Notes: generated from the sequence alone by a model not told the origin. 55,634 bases of DNA from Polyangiaceae bacterium (GCA_020846005.1 JADLEQ010000084.1:1-55634), one strand, 5' to 3'. Positions 1-8,989 are shown, counted from the stretch's first letter. Program-made: numbers and translations.

Positions 1-88
1 GATTTCACTCCTCTTTCCCAGCCGACCCTGCGCGCAGCGCCCACGCGTCCCCGCCCGGGTTGAGCCGTTAGCGCCCCGCAAGGCTGCG

Positions 89-328
89 ATGGAAACCCTG
101 CCCCTGCTCGTCTCGGACCTCGTCGACGCTGCGCTCCGCCACCCGGATCCGAATGGATCCGCCTGCCTGGTCCTCCTCCGCGACCAGCTCCGCGCGCTCG
201 GCGAGGGCCGCCTCCGACACGCCCAGGTCGAGCGCCACCTGAGCCGGGCGCTCCACACCCTCGAGGAGCTCCCCGCCGTGGCACCCCCGGGCGCGTTCGC
301 GGCGCGCTTGCTGGACACCTCCCCGTAG
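89..328 (+). CDS. Small hypothetical protein (79 aa)
   Basis: An ATG-initiated frame encodes an acidic, Leu-rich, helical-looking 79-residue protein with no signal peptide and no motif I recognise. Codons show the GC-ending bias expected of genes here, but a minus-strand frame is also open over the same stretch, so composition alone does not settle the strand. A weak AAGG lies upstream of the start. It precedes a lipoprotein gene on the same strand. Function unknown; it may be spurious. Confidence 0.4.
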   Translation: METLPLLVSDLVDAALRHPDPNGSACLVLLRDQLRALGEGRLRHAQVERHLSRALHTLEELPAVAPPGAFAARLLDTSP

Positions 329-419
329 CGCTCCCGGCGGCGAAGGAGCGCCTGGCACCACCGCCAGCCGAGCCGCCGAGACCCTGAAGTTCCTTTATGA
401 GAGACACTTGGAGGACCCC

Positions 420-1361
420 ATGACCCACGACTCGCAGCGATCGATCCCCAACCTTCCCGTTCACGCACGAAGGCTCGAGCCGGGCGGCCCGGGTGGCCAC
501 GCCTCGCGGCTGGCTCGCGTGTCGGCGATCCTCGCCGCGCTCGGCGCTGCGCTCGTGCCGGCCGCGTGCGGCGCCCCCGACGACGGTTCGCCCCTGCCGG
601 GCGGTGGCGGCACGGTGGGCGCGTGCGCGCCGGGCGAGCAGCGCGCGTGCGCCTGCCCGGGAGGTTCGCAGGGCGCCCAGGCGTGCACACCCGACGGCTC
701 CGGCTTCGGCGCGTGCGACTGCGGCGCGGGAGGAGGAGGCGGGGCCGGCGGCGCCGCGGGCACGGGTGGCGTTGCCGGGACCGGTAGCGCTGCGGGCACC
801 GGCGGCGCCGGCACCGGCGGCGGCGGTGGCGGCGCCACCTGCGACGCCATGAGCTGCGCAGGGTGCTGCATGGGAACCGCCTGCCTGCCCGGCGACTCCA
901 CGGCAGCGTGCGGTGCCTGGGGCGCCGCGTGCCAGGGGTGCGCGCCCTCGTTCATCTGCGCGGCCGGAGGCTGCGCCGTCGATTCGGCTTCCCGCTGGGA
1001 TCTCGTGATCGTGAGCGGCACCGTGACGGAGAAGGCGCCCGACGGCAGTGAGTGGGACTACCCGGGCGGCCTTCCCGATGCGTTCGTCACCGCGTACGTG
1101 GGTTCCCCGAATTCCCCCGGCAGCTCCACGATCGCGAAGTCGGACACGCTCTCCCCTTACTGGGACGAGCCCGTTACGCAGGCCCGCGCAGATGAGCTCG
1201 GCGCGTACGTCGAGTTCGAGGTCTGGGACGAAGACCTGTCCTCGAACGACCTGATCGGGGGGTGTACGTTCGTCATCGACGTGGAGTTCGAGACCCCCGA
1301 GCTGAACTACGTCGCCGCCTGCGGCTCCGCTACGATCACTTACCACGTGCGGCGCCACTGA
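420..1361 (+). CDS. Secreted C2-like domain lipoprotein with Gly-rich spacer
   Basis: I start it at ATG 420 because GGAGG at 410-414 sits five bases upstream; an in-frame TTG at 408 overlaps that site. A basic N-terminus and a hydrophobic stretch end in a lipobox-like PAAC, suggesting an exported lipoprotein. Next come a Cys-rich segment of the CAPGEQRACACPGG type common in myxobacteria, a Gly/Ala/Thr spacer, a second Cys-rich patch, and a C-terminal domain of about 125 residues. The C-terminal motifs SDTLSPYWDEPV and FEVWDEDLSSNDLIG resemble a calcium- or lipid-binding C2 domain. The proline at -3 of the lipobox is atypical. Ligand and role are unknown. Confidence 0.85.
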   Translation: MTHDSQRSIPNLPVHARRLEPGGPGGHASRLARVSAILAALGAALVPAACGAPDDGSPLPGGGGTVGACAPGEQRACACPGGSQGAQACTPDGSGFGACDCGAGGGGGAGGAAGTGGVAGTGSAAGTGGAGTGGGGGGATCDAMSCAGCCMGTACLPGDSTAACGAWGAACQGCAPSFICAAGGCAVDSASRWDLVIVSGTVTEKAPDGSEWDYPGGLPDAFVTAYVGSPNSPGSSTIAKSDTLSPYWDEPVTQARADELGAYVEFEVWDEDLSSNDLIGGCTFVIDVEFETPELNYVAACGSATITYHVRRH

Positions 1362-1595
1362 GCGGCGGTCGGTCCGCGCCGGGCGGCCCCGAGGGCGAGC
1401 GAGCTCGAGGGCGCCGCCCGGGTCAGGGCGCGCCGGGAGGGACACCACCGCCGGGGGGTGTCCACCGCCGCGCGGCTCTGCCGGCCACTGGCTGGAGCCC
1501 TTCGCCCCGCCCAGGCACCCCAGATCCGGGTTGACCACGCTCCGGGGCACCGGTATCTTGACGCTCGCGTGATGGACCGCGGGATCGACGGGCGG

Positions 1596-2276
1596 ATGAG
1601 GCCATCCGACGCTCCGCGTTGGGCCGTGGCGCGTGGGGGCCCCGGGCGGTTGCGCTTCCGGGGGGGTAGCCTCGCCGTCGCTGCCCTCGCTGGCGCCGTC
1701 CAGCTCTGGCCGCTGGCCGCGCGGGCGGACGACTACGGCCCCGGATCGGGTTCGGTGGACGACGCCCCTCCGTACACCCCGCCGGCCGCCCCCGGCGGAG
1801 GCACCGCCGTCGGGATCGGGGTGAACCCGGCTGCGCTCCTGTACTCCGCGGTCGCGTTCGACGTTCAGATCGGAGTGTCGAGCCATCTCGCGCTCATGCC
1901 GATGGGCATGGTCTACGTCGGCGGCGAGACGAAGGGCGGCGGCGGCGGCCTGGGAGCGATGATCTTCCCCATGCCGAAGCGACCGCTGCATGGGCTCTAC
2001 ATCTCGCCGCGGCTGCGGTACCTGTCGGCGTCGCAGCAGTTCACGACGTTCGAGTTCAATCCCTCCTCGGGGTCGAGCGAGACCACGACCGAGAAGGCCA
2101 CCGCGAACCTCGCCTCGTTTGGCTCGACCGTCGGTTATCAGTTCAACTGGGGATTCCTGCTTCGCCTCGGCGGGGGTCTCAGCTACGCGGCGGTGACGGG
2201 CGGCGCCGGCGGCGCCGAGTTCGACGCCGAGGGCGTCGCCTTCGAGGCGGAGGTGCTCGTGGGCGCGGCCTTCTAA
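1596..2276 (+). CDS. Secreted outer-membrane beta-barrel-like protein
   Basis: The product (226 aa from ATG 1596; ATG 1572 and GTG 1458 are alternative in-frame starts) has an N-terminal signal peptide ending near ARA-DDYGPG. The mature part is rich in Gly and aromatic residues with alternating strands (LALMPMGMVYVGGETK, GLYISPRLRYLS, VGYQFNWGFLLRLGGGLSY), ending in a hydrophobic strand with terminal Phe. This is typical of small outer-membrane barrels of the OmpW/OmpA-like kind. No specific family is recognised. It lies 21 bases upstream of the next lipoprotein gene and may share its transcript. The start is uncertain. Confidence 0.75.
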   Translation: MRPSDAPRWAVARGGPGRLRFRGGSLAVAALAGAVQLWPLAARADDYGPGSGSVDDAPPYTPPAAPGGGTAVGIGVNPAALLYSAVAFDVQIGVSSHLALMPMGMVYVGGETKGGGGGLGAMIFPMPKRPLHGLYISPRLRYLSASQQFTTFEFNPSSGSSETTTEKATANLASFGSTVGYQFNWGFLLRLGGGLSYAAVTGGAGGAEFDAEGVAFEAEVLVGAAF

Positions 2277-2297
2277 GGGCCGGGATGCAGGATCGTG

Positions 2298-3335
2298 ATG
2301 AGGACCCCCAGCAAGTCTCGCCATCTCCCTCCCTCGATCGCGCTCGCGGTGGTCGTCGGCGTCGCGTGCGCCGGCGCGCCCCCACGGCCCGAGTTCACCG
2401 GCGCCGGGGTCGAGTACCCGGCGTTCGGCGTCCGGATCGCCGCGGAGCAGGGCAGCTTCGTGGGGCCGGGGTGGCGCGTGGACAACATCGCGCCCGGCTC
2501 CCGTGGCAAGCCCTCGCTCAAGTCGGGCGGTGAGTACGTGACCAACCGAGTCATCGACTTCGACTCGGACGGGCAGATCGGCGACGACGAGAGCACCCCG
2601 GAGCCCACCTACGATCTCCGCCTTCGGAGCGACGTCGACGACGGCGACCTGTGGGTGAAGGCTCATCCCCTGCTCGTCACCGAGGCCGGCAAGTCGCTCG
2701 AGGTGTTGCTGGCCGGCTACGTCGACGCGCTCGCCCAGAGCGGGGACTACGCGCGCGGCGCGTTCTTCTCGCCGCTCGCGCCGCAACCACGCCGCTTCCG
2801 AGCCGAGGCAGGTCGGGTCACCCCGCTCCTGCTCGCCGGCCGTCCCGCGCTCGGCGCGGTCGTGAGCCTGGTCGACGCGGCGAGCCCGCCTGGCGCTCCG
2901 CCGTCCTTGACGATCGCGGTGGTGCTCGCGAAGTATGGCCACCTCCAGGTCGCAGGAATGGCGCGCCGCGGAAGGAAGCCCCCGGAGGCGATGTGGCCGG
3001 TGACGGAGCGGTCCGGTCGGTGGGTCGTGGAACGCACCGCGCTGCTGGTCGTCGGCTACGCCAATCGCGCGCCGGCGTTCGCTCGCCGCCTGCCCGCGTT
3101 CGAGAAGCTGCAGTCACGGGTGAGCTTCGATCGGTCCACGTACGCGCTGGAGTCACCGGCGACCTACCTGGCTGCGCACCAGCCGCCTGCAGCGCCCCCC
3201 GCGCTGCCCGTGCCTCCGCCTTCCGCAGAGGCGCAGCCGGAGCCGCCTCCCCCGATCGCTCCCGAGCCGCCTCCGCCAGCGTCGGGGTCGGCGTCGGCTC
3301 CGGCCCCCGCACCCAGCGCCGCCCCACCGCAGTGA
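2298..3335 (+). CDS. Hypothetical lipoprotein with Pro-rich C-terminus
   Basis: The ATG at 2298 follows the previous gene by 21 bases; a GTG directly before it is also in frame. A signal peptide ends in the lipobox VGVAC, so the mature 345-aa precursor would be lipid-anchored. The central 200 residues look folded (mixed beta, with paired Arg/Trp motifs) but match nothing I know. The last 60 residues are almost only Pro, Ala, Ser and Glu and resemble a cell-wall-spanning or disordered tail. Function unknown. Confidence 0.75.
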   Translation: MRTPSKSRHLPPSIALAVVVGVACAGAPPRPEFTGAGVEYPAFGVRIAAEQGSFVGPGWRVDNIAPGSRGKPSLKSGGEYVTNRVIDFDSDGQIGDDESTPEPTYDLRLRSDVDDGDLWVKAHPLLVTEAGKSLEVLLAGYVDALAQSGDYARGAFFSPLAPQPRRFRAEAGRVTPLLLAGRPALGAVVSLVDAASPPGAPPSLTIAVVLAKYGHLQVAGMARRGRKPPEAMWPVTERSGRWVVERTALLVVGYANRAPAFARRLPAFEKLQSRVSFDRSTYALESPATYLAAHQPPAAPPALPVPPPSAEAQPEPPPPIAPEPPPPASGSASAPAPAPSAAPPQ

Positions 3336-3375
3336 GGCCCGCGGCGCCGGCCTGCGCCGCCCGCCCGCACCGTGG

Positions 3376-5160
3376 TTAGAACTGGAAGTACACGAACGGC
3401 ACGCTCTCGACGGCCGCCAGGCGGCGGAGGGCGACCGCCACGCCGAAGAGCACCACCGCCTGCGCGGGGGCCGGGAGCCCGATGAAGGCGTCCCGCAACC
3501 TGCGATACCAGGTCTCCGGTGCCCAGTGCGTGACGAGCCCGACGGCGATCGCCGAGAGCACCCCGGCGCCCAGGTTCGGGTGAAACGTCGTGAGCGTGCC
3601 GAGCTGCGAGAACATCAGCCACGCCTGGCGGAACGAGGGCGCACGGAAGAAGATCCAGGCGGCACAGACGAAGTGGAACGTGAGGAGCACGAGCGCCGCA
3701 CGCGCTAGCGGTGGCAGGTGCGCTGGCGGCGCGGACGGCGCCTCGGCCTTCCCGCCCGCGCGCGCGCGCGACCCTCGCCGCTCCTGCCACCAGCGGTGGG
3801 CGGCGAGCGCCGCGCCGTGGAGCCCTCCCCAGACGACGAACGTCCAGTTCGCGCCGTGCCAGAGCCCGCCGAGCAACATCGTCAGCAGCAGGTTCACGTA
3901 GGTGCGTCCGCGCCCGCGGCGGTTGCCGCCGAGCGGCACGTAGAGGTAGTCGCGGAGCCAGGTGGAGAGCGAGATGTGCCACCTGCGCCAGAAGTCCTGG
4001 ATGTCGACGGCCTTGTACGGCGCGTCGAAATTGAGCGGCATGCGCACACCGAGCAGCAGCGCGGAGCCGATCGCCACGTCGGTGTACCCGGAGAAGTCGG
4101 TGTAGATCTGCAGCGCGTAGCCGAGCACCGCCGCGTAGCACTCGAGCGCCGAGTAGTGGAACGGCGCGTCGAAGACGCGGTCCACCAGATTGAGCGCCAG
4201 GTAGTCACCGAGCGCGACCTTCTTCAGCAGCCCGACCGCGATGAGGAGGAGCCCCTCCGAGCCCTCGCGCGCGCTGAAGCGCGCGGGCCCGCCGAGCTGG
4301 GGGAGCAAGTCCCTCGGCCGCACGATGGGGCCCGCCACGAGGTGCGGGAAGAAGGCGACGAAACACAGATACTCGAGGTAGCTGTCGTGGGGCTCGAGGT
4401 CGCGCCGGTAGACATCGATGACGTAGCTCATCGACTCGAAGGTGAAGAAGCTGATGCCGACCGGCAGCGCCACCCGGAGCGCGATCTCGGGCGGATGCAT
4501 GCCGAGCGACGCGAGCACCGCGCGGGCGTTCTCGATCCCGAAATCGAAGTACTTGAAGAACCCGAGCACCGAGAGGTTCGCGATCACCGTGACCGCGAGC
4601 CAGCGGCGGCGCCGGAGCGGCTCTTGCTCGCGGCCGATGCGGCGACCGAGCCACCAGTCGAGCGTGCTCGAGCCCCAGATGAGCGGCAGGAACCGCCAGT
4701 CCCAGAAGGCGTAGAACACGTAGCTCGCGAGCAGGAGGAAGACGACCCGCGGCTTCGGCGCGCGCAGCACGAGGACCACGAGGAGCGCGCCCGCGATCAC
4801 TCCGACGAGCGACCCAAAGGCGGCGCCCGCCGGCCCGCCGAGCGCGGCGACGGCCTTCGCGAGCGGGCCGCTCCCCCCGGCGCGCCAGGTGACGAACGCG
4901 AGCGCCAGCCCGTTGACGACCACGCTCGCGCTGGCGCGCCGGCGGAGCGACGCGTCGTCCTCCAGTCGGCTGAGCGCGACGCTCAGCGCGAGGGACGCGG
5001 CGACGATCCCCGCGCTCGAGAGCGAGCGATCGGTGCCCGCGATCGCCGCGGCGGAGAGGACCCACGGCACGAGCGGCGCCCGGCGCCGCCCGACGAGCAG
5101 CCACACGCACACCAGCACCACGCCGAAGAACGCGGCGTACTCCAGCGTGTTGAAGAGCAC
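3376..5160 (-). CDS. MBOAT-family O-acyltransferase (AlgI/PatA type)
   Basis: A polytopic 594-aa inner-membrane protein. It starts with the MLFNTLEY signature of AlgI-like proteins and carries LLLASYVFYAFWDWRF, a conserved LGFFKYFDFG segment, the SFFTFESMSYVIDVYR block, DFSGYTDVAIGSA, and LLGGLWHGANWTF with the presumed catalytic His. Family members move acyl groups across the membrane to modify exopolysaccharide (AlgI), peptidoglycan (PatA) or teichoic acid (DltB). About 110 hydrophobic residues lie between the normal N-terminus and the LLLASYVFY block, longer than usual. A GTG start at 5160 is preceded six bases upstream by TATCTA. Neighbours are an L,D-transpeptidase-like lipoprotein and an SGNH hydrolase, so a wall or polysaccharide acylation role is likely; the acceptor is unknown. 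Confidence 0.95.
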   Translation of the reverse strand: MLFNTLEYAAFFGVVLVCVWLLVGRRRAPLVPWVLSAAAIAGTDRSLSSAGIVAASLALSVALSRLEDDASLRRRASASVVVNGLALAFVTWRAGGSGPLAKAVAALGGPAGAAFGSLVGVIAGALLVVLVLRAPKPRVVFLLLASYVFYAFWDWRFLPLIWGSSTLDWWLGRRIGREQEPLRRRRWLAVTVIANLSVLGFFKYFDFGIENARAVLASLGMHPPEIALRVALPVGISFFTFESMSYVIDVYRRDLEPHDSYLEYLCFVAFFPHLVAGPIVRPRDLLPQLGGPARFSAREGSEGLLLIAVGLLKKVALGDYLALNLVDRVFDAPFHYSALECYAAVLGYALQIYTDFSGYTDVAIGSALLLGVRMPLNFDAPYKAVDIQDFWRRWHISLSTWLRDYLYVPLGGNRRGRGRTYVNLLLTMLLGGLWHGANWTFVVWGGLHGAALAAHRWWQERRGSRARAGGKAEAPSAPPAHLPPLARAALVLLTFHFVCAAWIFFRAPSFRQAWLMFSQLGTLTTFHPNLGAGVLSAIAVGLVTHWAPETWYRRLRDAFIGLPAPAQAVVLFGVAVALRRLAAVESVPFVYFQF

Positions 5161-5166
5161 GGCGCC

Positions 5167-5172
5167 TAGATA
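5167..5172 (-). promoter_or_regulatory. -10-like box TATCTA upstream of the MBOAT gene
   Basis: On the minus strand TATCTA ends six bases before the GTG start and no Shine-Dalgarno sequence is present, consistent with a near-leaderless transcript. No clear -35 element was found. Confidence 0.4.
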
Positions 5173-5234
5173 GCCCGAGGCGGCGCGGGGCTCCTAGCGG
5201 AGCGCGCCGACCCGACCCGGACCCGCGGCGAGCG

Positions 5235-6572
5235 CTACTTTCGGACCAGCACGATGACGCCGTCGGCGCCGCCAGGGATGCCGGAGACGCCGTGCCAGCC
5301 CTCGGGGACCTCGGCTCCGACCCACGCGAAGAGCCGCGCGGCGTCCGAGGGCGACACCTGGATGTTCCCCGGGCCGTTCTCGATGCCGAACCGCGCGTGC
5401 CAGTAGGCGCCGTGGAGGAGCTGGCCGTTCCCGAGCTCGAGCGCGTAGGGGGCGTCGTACGCGGCGTAGGGGTCGCCCATCTTCTTCGCGTCGGCGCCGA
5501 CGGCGGTGACGTGCTTGCCGACCACCTCGAGGGCTCCGAGCGCCGTGGAGGCCGTCGTCGCCGGGTCGCCGAGCTTGTCTCGGCCCACGCTGCAGAGCGT
5601 GACGAACACCGGCTTGCGGCCCTCGTAGAGCACGAGGGTGCCCGTCACCACGCTCACGTCGACCCAGCGCCGCGCCCCGGTGGCGAAGTCGGGCCACACG
5701 TTGCGCTCCCGTACGACGGTCACGTCGCGGTGCCGCGCGAAGCGGCCGTCGTCGAGCGCCCAGTAGCGGAGGCCGTCCACCTCCCGGTACTTGCCCGTGA
5801 GCTTCAGCGTCGCGTGGTAGTCGAGGGGCTCGCGCTTGTCGGCCTCGCCCTTCTCCACGCTCCAGGCGCGCACGCCGCGCTTGACGACGAACGCGATGGG
5901 GAGCGCGGCCGCCGCGCCGAGCTCCACCCCGGCGAACGTGGGCGCGGTCAGCGGCTCGAGATCCGCGGCCCGGACGAACTGGCCGTTCGTCATGAGCGCC
6001 AGGCGCTGCGGCCGTCCCTGCGCGTCGGCGGCCGACCACGAGCCGACCACGGCGAGCGCGCTCCGGCCGGGCAGCTTGCCGACCTCGCGCACGCCGTCGT
6101 CACGCGACGGGTCGCGCTCGTAGAGCGGCGTCTCCTGGCGGATCCGCGCGTAGGTGTACGGGAGCGGCTGATCGAGGCGCGGCGCGAGCGACATGGCCGC
6201 GAGGGTCGGGTGCCCGAGGTCGTTCGTCGCGCCGTCGTCGAGGCACACGAACCCGCGCGGACGGATGGGGTACCACCCACCGGGACATCCGTCAGTGGAG
6301 TAGGGTTTCTCGGCGCGGGGAACGCGCGCGCCGGCGTGGAGGTAACCGATCTGTGGGGCGCCCCGCGCGGGTCGCTCGAGGACGGGCGTCGCGTTGGCGA
6401 TCGCGCCGAGCCGGGGACCGTCGGCGGCCGGCGTCGGCACCTCCGGCACCTTGCCGTCGTCGGGTCGGCTGAGCGCGGGGTCCTTCGTGCGGTTGCCGCA
6501 GCCAGCAGGCGCGACCGCGACGAGCGCGACCGCGACCGCCAGGCGGCGCCGGTTGTCCGTGGGTCGAGCCAT
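5235..6572 (-). CDS. L,D-transpeptidase-like (YkuD) lipoprotein lacking the catalytic Cys
   Basis: The 445-aa product has a signal peptide with lipobox APAGC. Two SH3-like segments follow (roughly residues 55-125 and 140-210; one includes GWYPIRPRGFVCL). From about 290 on comes a YkuD-type domain (VDVSVVTGTLVLYEGRKPVF, ALGALEVVGKHV, HGAYWHARFG, SPSDAARLF). Active L,D-transpeptidases carry SHGCxxLSP after the HGxxWH motif. Here the matching residues are GPGNIQVSP, so the nucleophilic Cys is Asn403 and the neighbouring His is Pro. Either it is a non-catalytic wall-binding pseudoenzyme or its chemistry differs. It lies 74 bases upstream of the MBOAT gene on the same strand. Confidence 0.9.
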   Translation of the reverse strand: MARPTDNRRRLAVAVALVAVAPAGCGNRTKDPALSRPDDGKVPEVPTPAADGPRLGAIANATPVLERPARGAPQIGYLHAGARVPRAEKPYSTDGCPGGWYPIRPRGFVCLDDGATNDLGHPTLAAMSLAPRLDQPLPYTYARIRQETPLYERDPSRDDGVREVGKLPGRSALAVVGSWSAADAQGRPQRLALMTNGQFVRAADLEPLTAPTFAGVELGAAAALPIAFVVKRGVRAWSVEKGEADKREPLDYHATLKLTGKYREVDGLRYWALDDGRFARHRDVTVVRERNVWPDFATGARRWVDVSVVTGTLVLYEGRKPVFVTLCSVGRDKLGDPATTASTALGALEVVGKHVTAVGADAKKMGDPYAAYDAPYALELGNGQLLHGAYWHARFGIENGPGNIQVSPSDAARLFAWVGAEVPEGWHGVSGIPGGADGVIVLVRK

Positions 6573-6728
6573 GGCCCCGCGGTGTCACGCCTGGCGCCAT
6601 GTGGCCCAGTTTTCGGGGGGTCGGCCGCGCAGGCGACCGGTCCCGCGAGCGCCGCGCGCCTTGCCCGCGGGCCGGGCCGCGGGGAGACTCCGGGGGAGCC
6701 GGACCTCTTGGCCCGGGTCGAACCCCCG

Positions 6729-8141
6729 ATGCGACGTAGACCCCTCACGCCCGAGCGGGGCGTGGCCGCCGGCCCCGTCGGACGCGCGGCGGCGCGCGCG
6801 GCGATCGCGCTGGCGCTGGTCGGAGCGTGCACGCGCCCGGACCCCGCGAGTCGACCGGCGCCGGGCCGGGTGGACACGCCGGTGCCGGAGAGCTCGGCTG
6901 CGGCCGAGGCGCCTCCGGTGACGGCGCGCGACGCTCGGGGGCCGGCGCCCCGAGGGACGGCGCGCTACCCGGCGGGGCCCGTGCATTCCCCGGTCACCGC
7001 GCTCGTGGCCCGGTCCGTCGCCGACATCGCGGCGCGCGATCCGTCGCTCCAGGGCGACGTCTTCGCGAAGGTGGGCGACAGCCTGACGGCGAGCGGCGAC
7101 TTCCTGCGGTGCTTCGCGCGCGACCCGCTCGAGCTCGGCGCACAAGGGGAAGTACGAGCGACGATCGAGCACTTCCGCGCCGGGAACGCCCGCGGGGTCG
7201 ACCCGTACCGGAGGCTCTCCTGGGCCGCGACGATCGGCTGGAGCGCGTGGCAGGTGCTCCACGGCAGCACGCCGCCGCTCGCCCGGGAGCACGCCGACGT
7301 GCGGCCACGGTTCGCGCTGGTCCAGTTCGGGACCAACGACATCGAGATCGGCGCGTTGCACGCGTTCTCCGACCACCTGCTGGACATCGTGGACTGGCTC
7401 GGGGCGCGCGGGACCATCCCCATCCTCTTCACGCTGCCGCCCCGCCTGGACGACGCCCGCGCGAACGGCGAGGTGCCTCGCTACTCCGCCGCGATCCGCC
7501 TCGCCGCGATGGCGCGGAGGGTCCCTCTGGTCGACTTCGGCGAGGCGCTGCGCTCGCTGCCCCACCAGGGGATCGGGCCGGACGGCATCCACCCGACGAG
7601 CCACCAGGGGCGCCGCGGCCGCGACGCCTGCGACCTCGGCGAGGAGGGCCTGAAGAGCGGGTACAACCTGCGCAACCTGCTGGCCGTGCAGGCGCTCGCT
7701 CGGGCGCGGCAGGCGCTCACCGCGGCGCCCGCCACGCTCGATCCCGAGCTGCCCCCGCTGGCCGGCTCCGGCGACGCCGGAGATCCGCACCCCATCGCGT
7801 CGCTCCCGTTCTTCGACGTGGTGGACGAGCAGGACGGCCCGGAGGGGGCGCTGCGCGACTACTCGGGTTGCGCCGGAGCCCGAGCCGCCCCGGGGCGCGA
7901 GCGGGTCTACCGGCTCACGCTCACCACGGCGCGGCGGGTCGAGGTGATCGGGTTCGATCGAGGCGGGGCCGAGGCCGACGTCGCCCTCCTCGAGGGGCGG
8001 GCCGAGGGCAGCGCCTGCCGCTACCACGGGAGGCGGTCGGTCTCCGCCGCGCTCGGGCCGGGGACCTGGTTCGTCGTGGTCGACCCGGTCAGCGTCGGCA
8101 CCGGGCGTCGGCCGGGGGAGACGCTCGTCGCGGTGCTCTGA
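6729..8141 (+). CDS. SGNH/GDSL-hydrolase lipoprotein with PPC-like C-terminus
   Basis: The ATG at 6729 gives a 470-aa precursor with lipobox LVGAC (Cys34). SGNH blocks are clear: GDSLT with nucleophile Ser118, FGTND (201-204), and DGIH with Asp285 and His288. The last 95 residues (ERVYRLTLTTARRVEV, DVALLEG, LGPGTWFVVVD) resemble a bacterial pre-peptidase C-terminal beta-sandwich, often a carbohydrate- or surface-binding module. SGNH lipoproteins act as esterases or acetyltransferases outside the cytoplasm. It is divergent from the transpeptidase-like gene, with the MBOAT gene one further on. MBOAT and SGNH proteins often work as an acylation or deacylation pair (as PatA/PatB, AlgI/AlgJ), but that link is inferred. 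The same frame is open far upstream; signal peptide and codon context favour this start. Confidence 0.88.
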   Translation: MRRRPLTPERGVAAGPVGRAAARAAIALALVGACTRPDPASRPAPGRVDTPVPESSAAAEAPPVTARDARGPAPRGTARYPAGPVHSPVTALVARSVADIAARDPSLQGDVFAKVGDSLTASGDFLRCFARDPLELGAQGEVRATIEHFRAGNARGVDPYRRLSWAATIGWSAWQVLHGSTPPLAREHADVRPRFALVQFGTNDIEIGALHAFSDHLLDIVDWLGARGTIPILFTLPPRLDDARANGEVPRYSAAIRLAAMARRVPLVDFGEALRSLPHQGIGPDGIHPTSHQGRRGRDACDLGEEGLKSGYNLRNLLAVQALARARQALTAAPATLDPELPPLAGSGDAGDPHPIASLPFFDVVDEQDGPEGALRDYSGCAGARAAPGRERVYRLTLTTARRVEVIGFDRGGAEADVALLEGRAEGSACRYHGRRSVSAALGPGTWFVVVDPVSVGTGRRPGETLVAVL

Positions 8142-8211
8142 GCGGGCCTCGCTCGGAGGCAGCCTCCCCCCTGGCGAGTCCGCGCGGTGCGGACTATGCG
8201 GAGGCGTCCGC

Positions 8212-8958
8212 ATGAGTGGGTTCTTGGAGGCGACGGTGAGCCGACGCGTCGAGTGGGCGCCGGGGCTGGTGACGCTCGAGCTCTCGGCGAACCTCGATCC
8301 GTTCGAGCCGGGGCAGTTCGTGAACCTCGCGCTCGGCGTCGACGACGGGGGGCTCGTCCGGCGCCCGTACTCGCTCGCCTCCGCGCCGGGCGCCCCGCCC
8401 GAGATCCTGCTCACCTGCGTCGACGGCGGCGCGCTCTCTCCCAGGCTATGCGCGCTCGCGGTCGGGGACCGGGTGCTCGTCGAGCGCCGCGCCCAGGGCT
8501 TCTTCACCGCGAGCTGGCTCCCCCCCGCGAAGGACCTCTGGCTGATCGCGACCGGCACGGGCCTCGGCCCCTACCTGTCCCTGCTCCGGTCGGGCGTGCT
8601 CTGGGAGCGCTTCGAGCGCGTGGTGGTCGTCCACGGCGTCCGCTGGCGCAGCCACCTCGCGCACCGCGCCGAGCTGTGCGCGCTCGCGGACGCGCGGGCC
8701 CCGCAGCTCGCGTACGCTCCGCTCGTGAGCCGCGAGGCGAGCGACGCCGAGGTGCTGGGCGGGCGCATCACGGCGGCCGTCGCGTCCGGGGCGCTCGAGG
8801 AGCGGGTCGGGCTCCGCCTGGCGAGCGATCGGTCGCACGTGATGCTGTGTGGCAACCCAGCGATGATCGAAGAGCTCGGGATCGTCCTCGCGGAGCGCGG
8901 GCTCAACCGTCACCGCGCCCGCAAGCCTGGCCACGTGACGGTCGAGAAGTACTGGTAG
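8212..8958 (+). CDS. fpr: Ferredoxin/flavodoxin-NADP(+) reductase
   Basis: This 248-aa protein has the bacterial subclass FNR layout: an N-terminal FAD barrel with RRPYSLASAP (the RxYS FAD-binding motif) and an NADP domain with WLIATGTGLGPYLSLL and HVMLCGNPAMIEELG. It ends in VEKYW, an aromatic terminus typical of Fpr. The enzyme exchanges electrons between NADPH and ferredoxin or flavodoxin in the cytoplasm. Length is normal. It follows the SGNH gene by 70 bases on the same strand and is convergent with the esterase gene. Confidence 0.93.
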   Translation: MSGFLEATVSRRVEWAPGLVTLELSANLDPFEPGQFVNLALGVDDGGLVRRPYSLASAPGAPPEILLTCVDGGALSPRLCALAVGDRVLVERRAQGFFTASWLPPAKDLWLIATGTGLGPYLSLLRSGVLWERFERVVVVHGVRWRSHLAHRAELCALADARAPQLAYAPLVSREASDAEVLGGRITAAVASGALEERVGLRLASDRSHVMLCGNPAMIEELGIVLAERGLNRHRARKPGHVTVEKYW

Positions 8959-8989
8959 CGGGCCGCGCGGGGGCGGCGGCGCCGTACGC

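Noticed and set aside
5292-6728. A long upstream extension of the SGNH-hydrolase frame
   Set aside because: It is antisense to the YkuD-like gene, and a signal peptide with lipobox begins at 6729.
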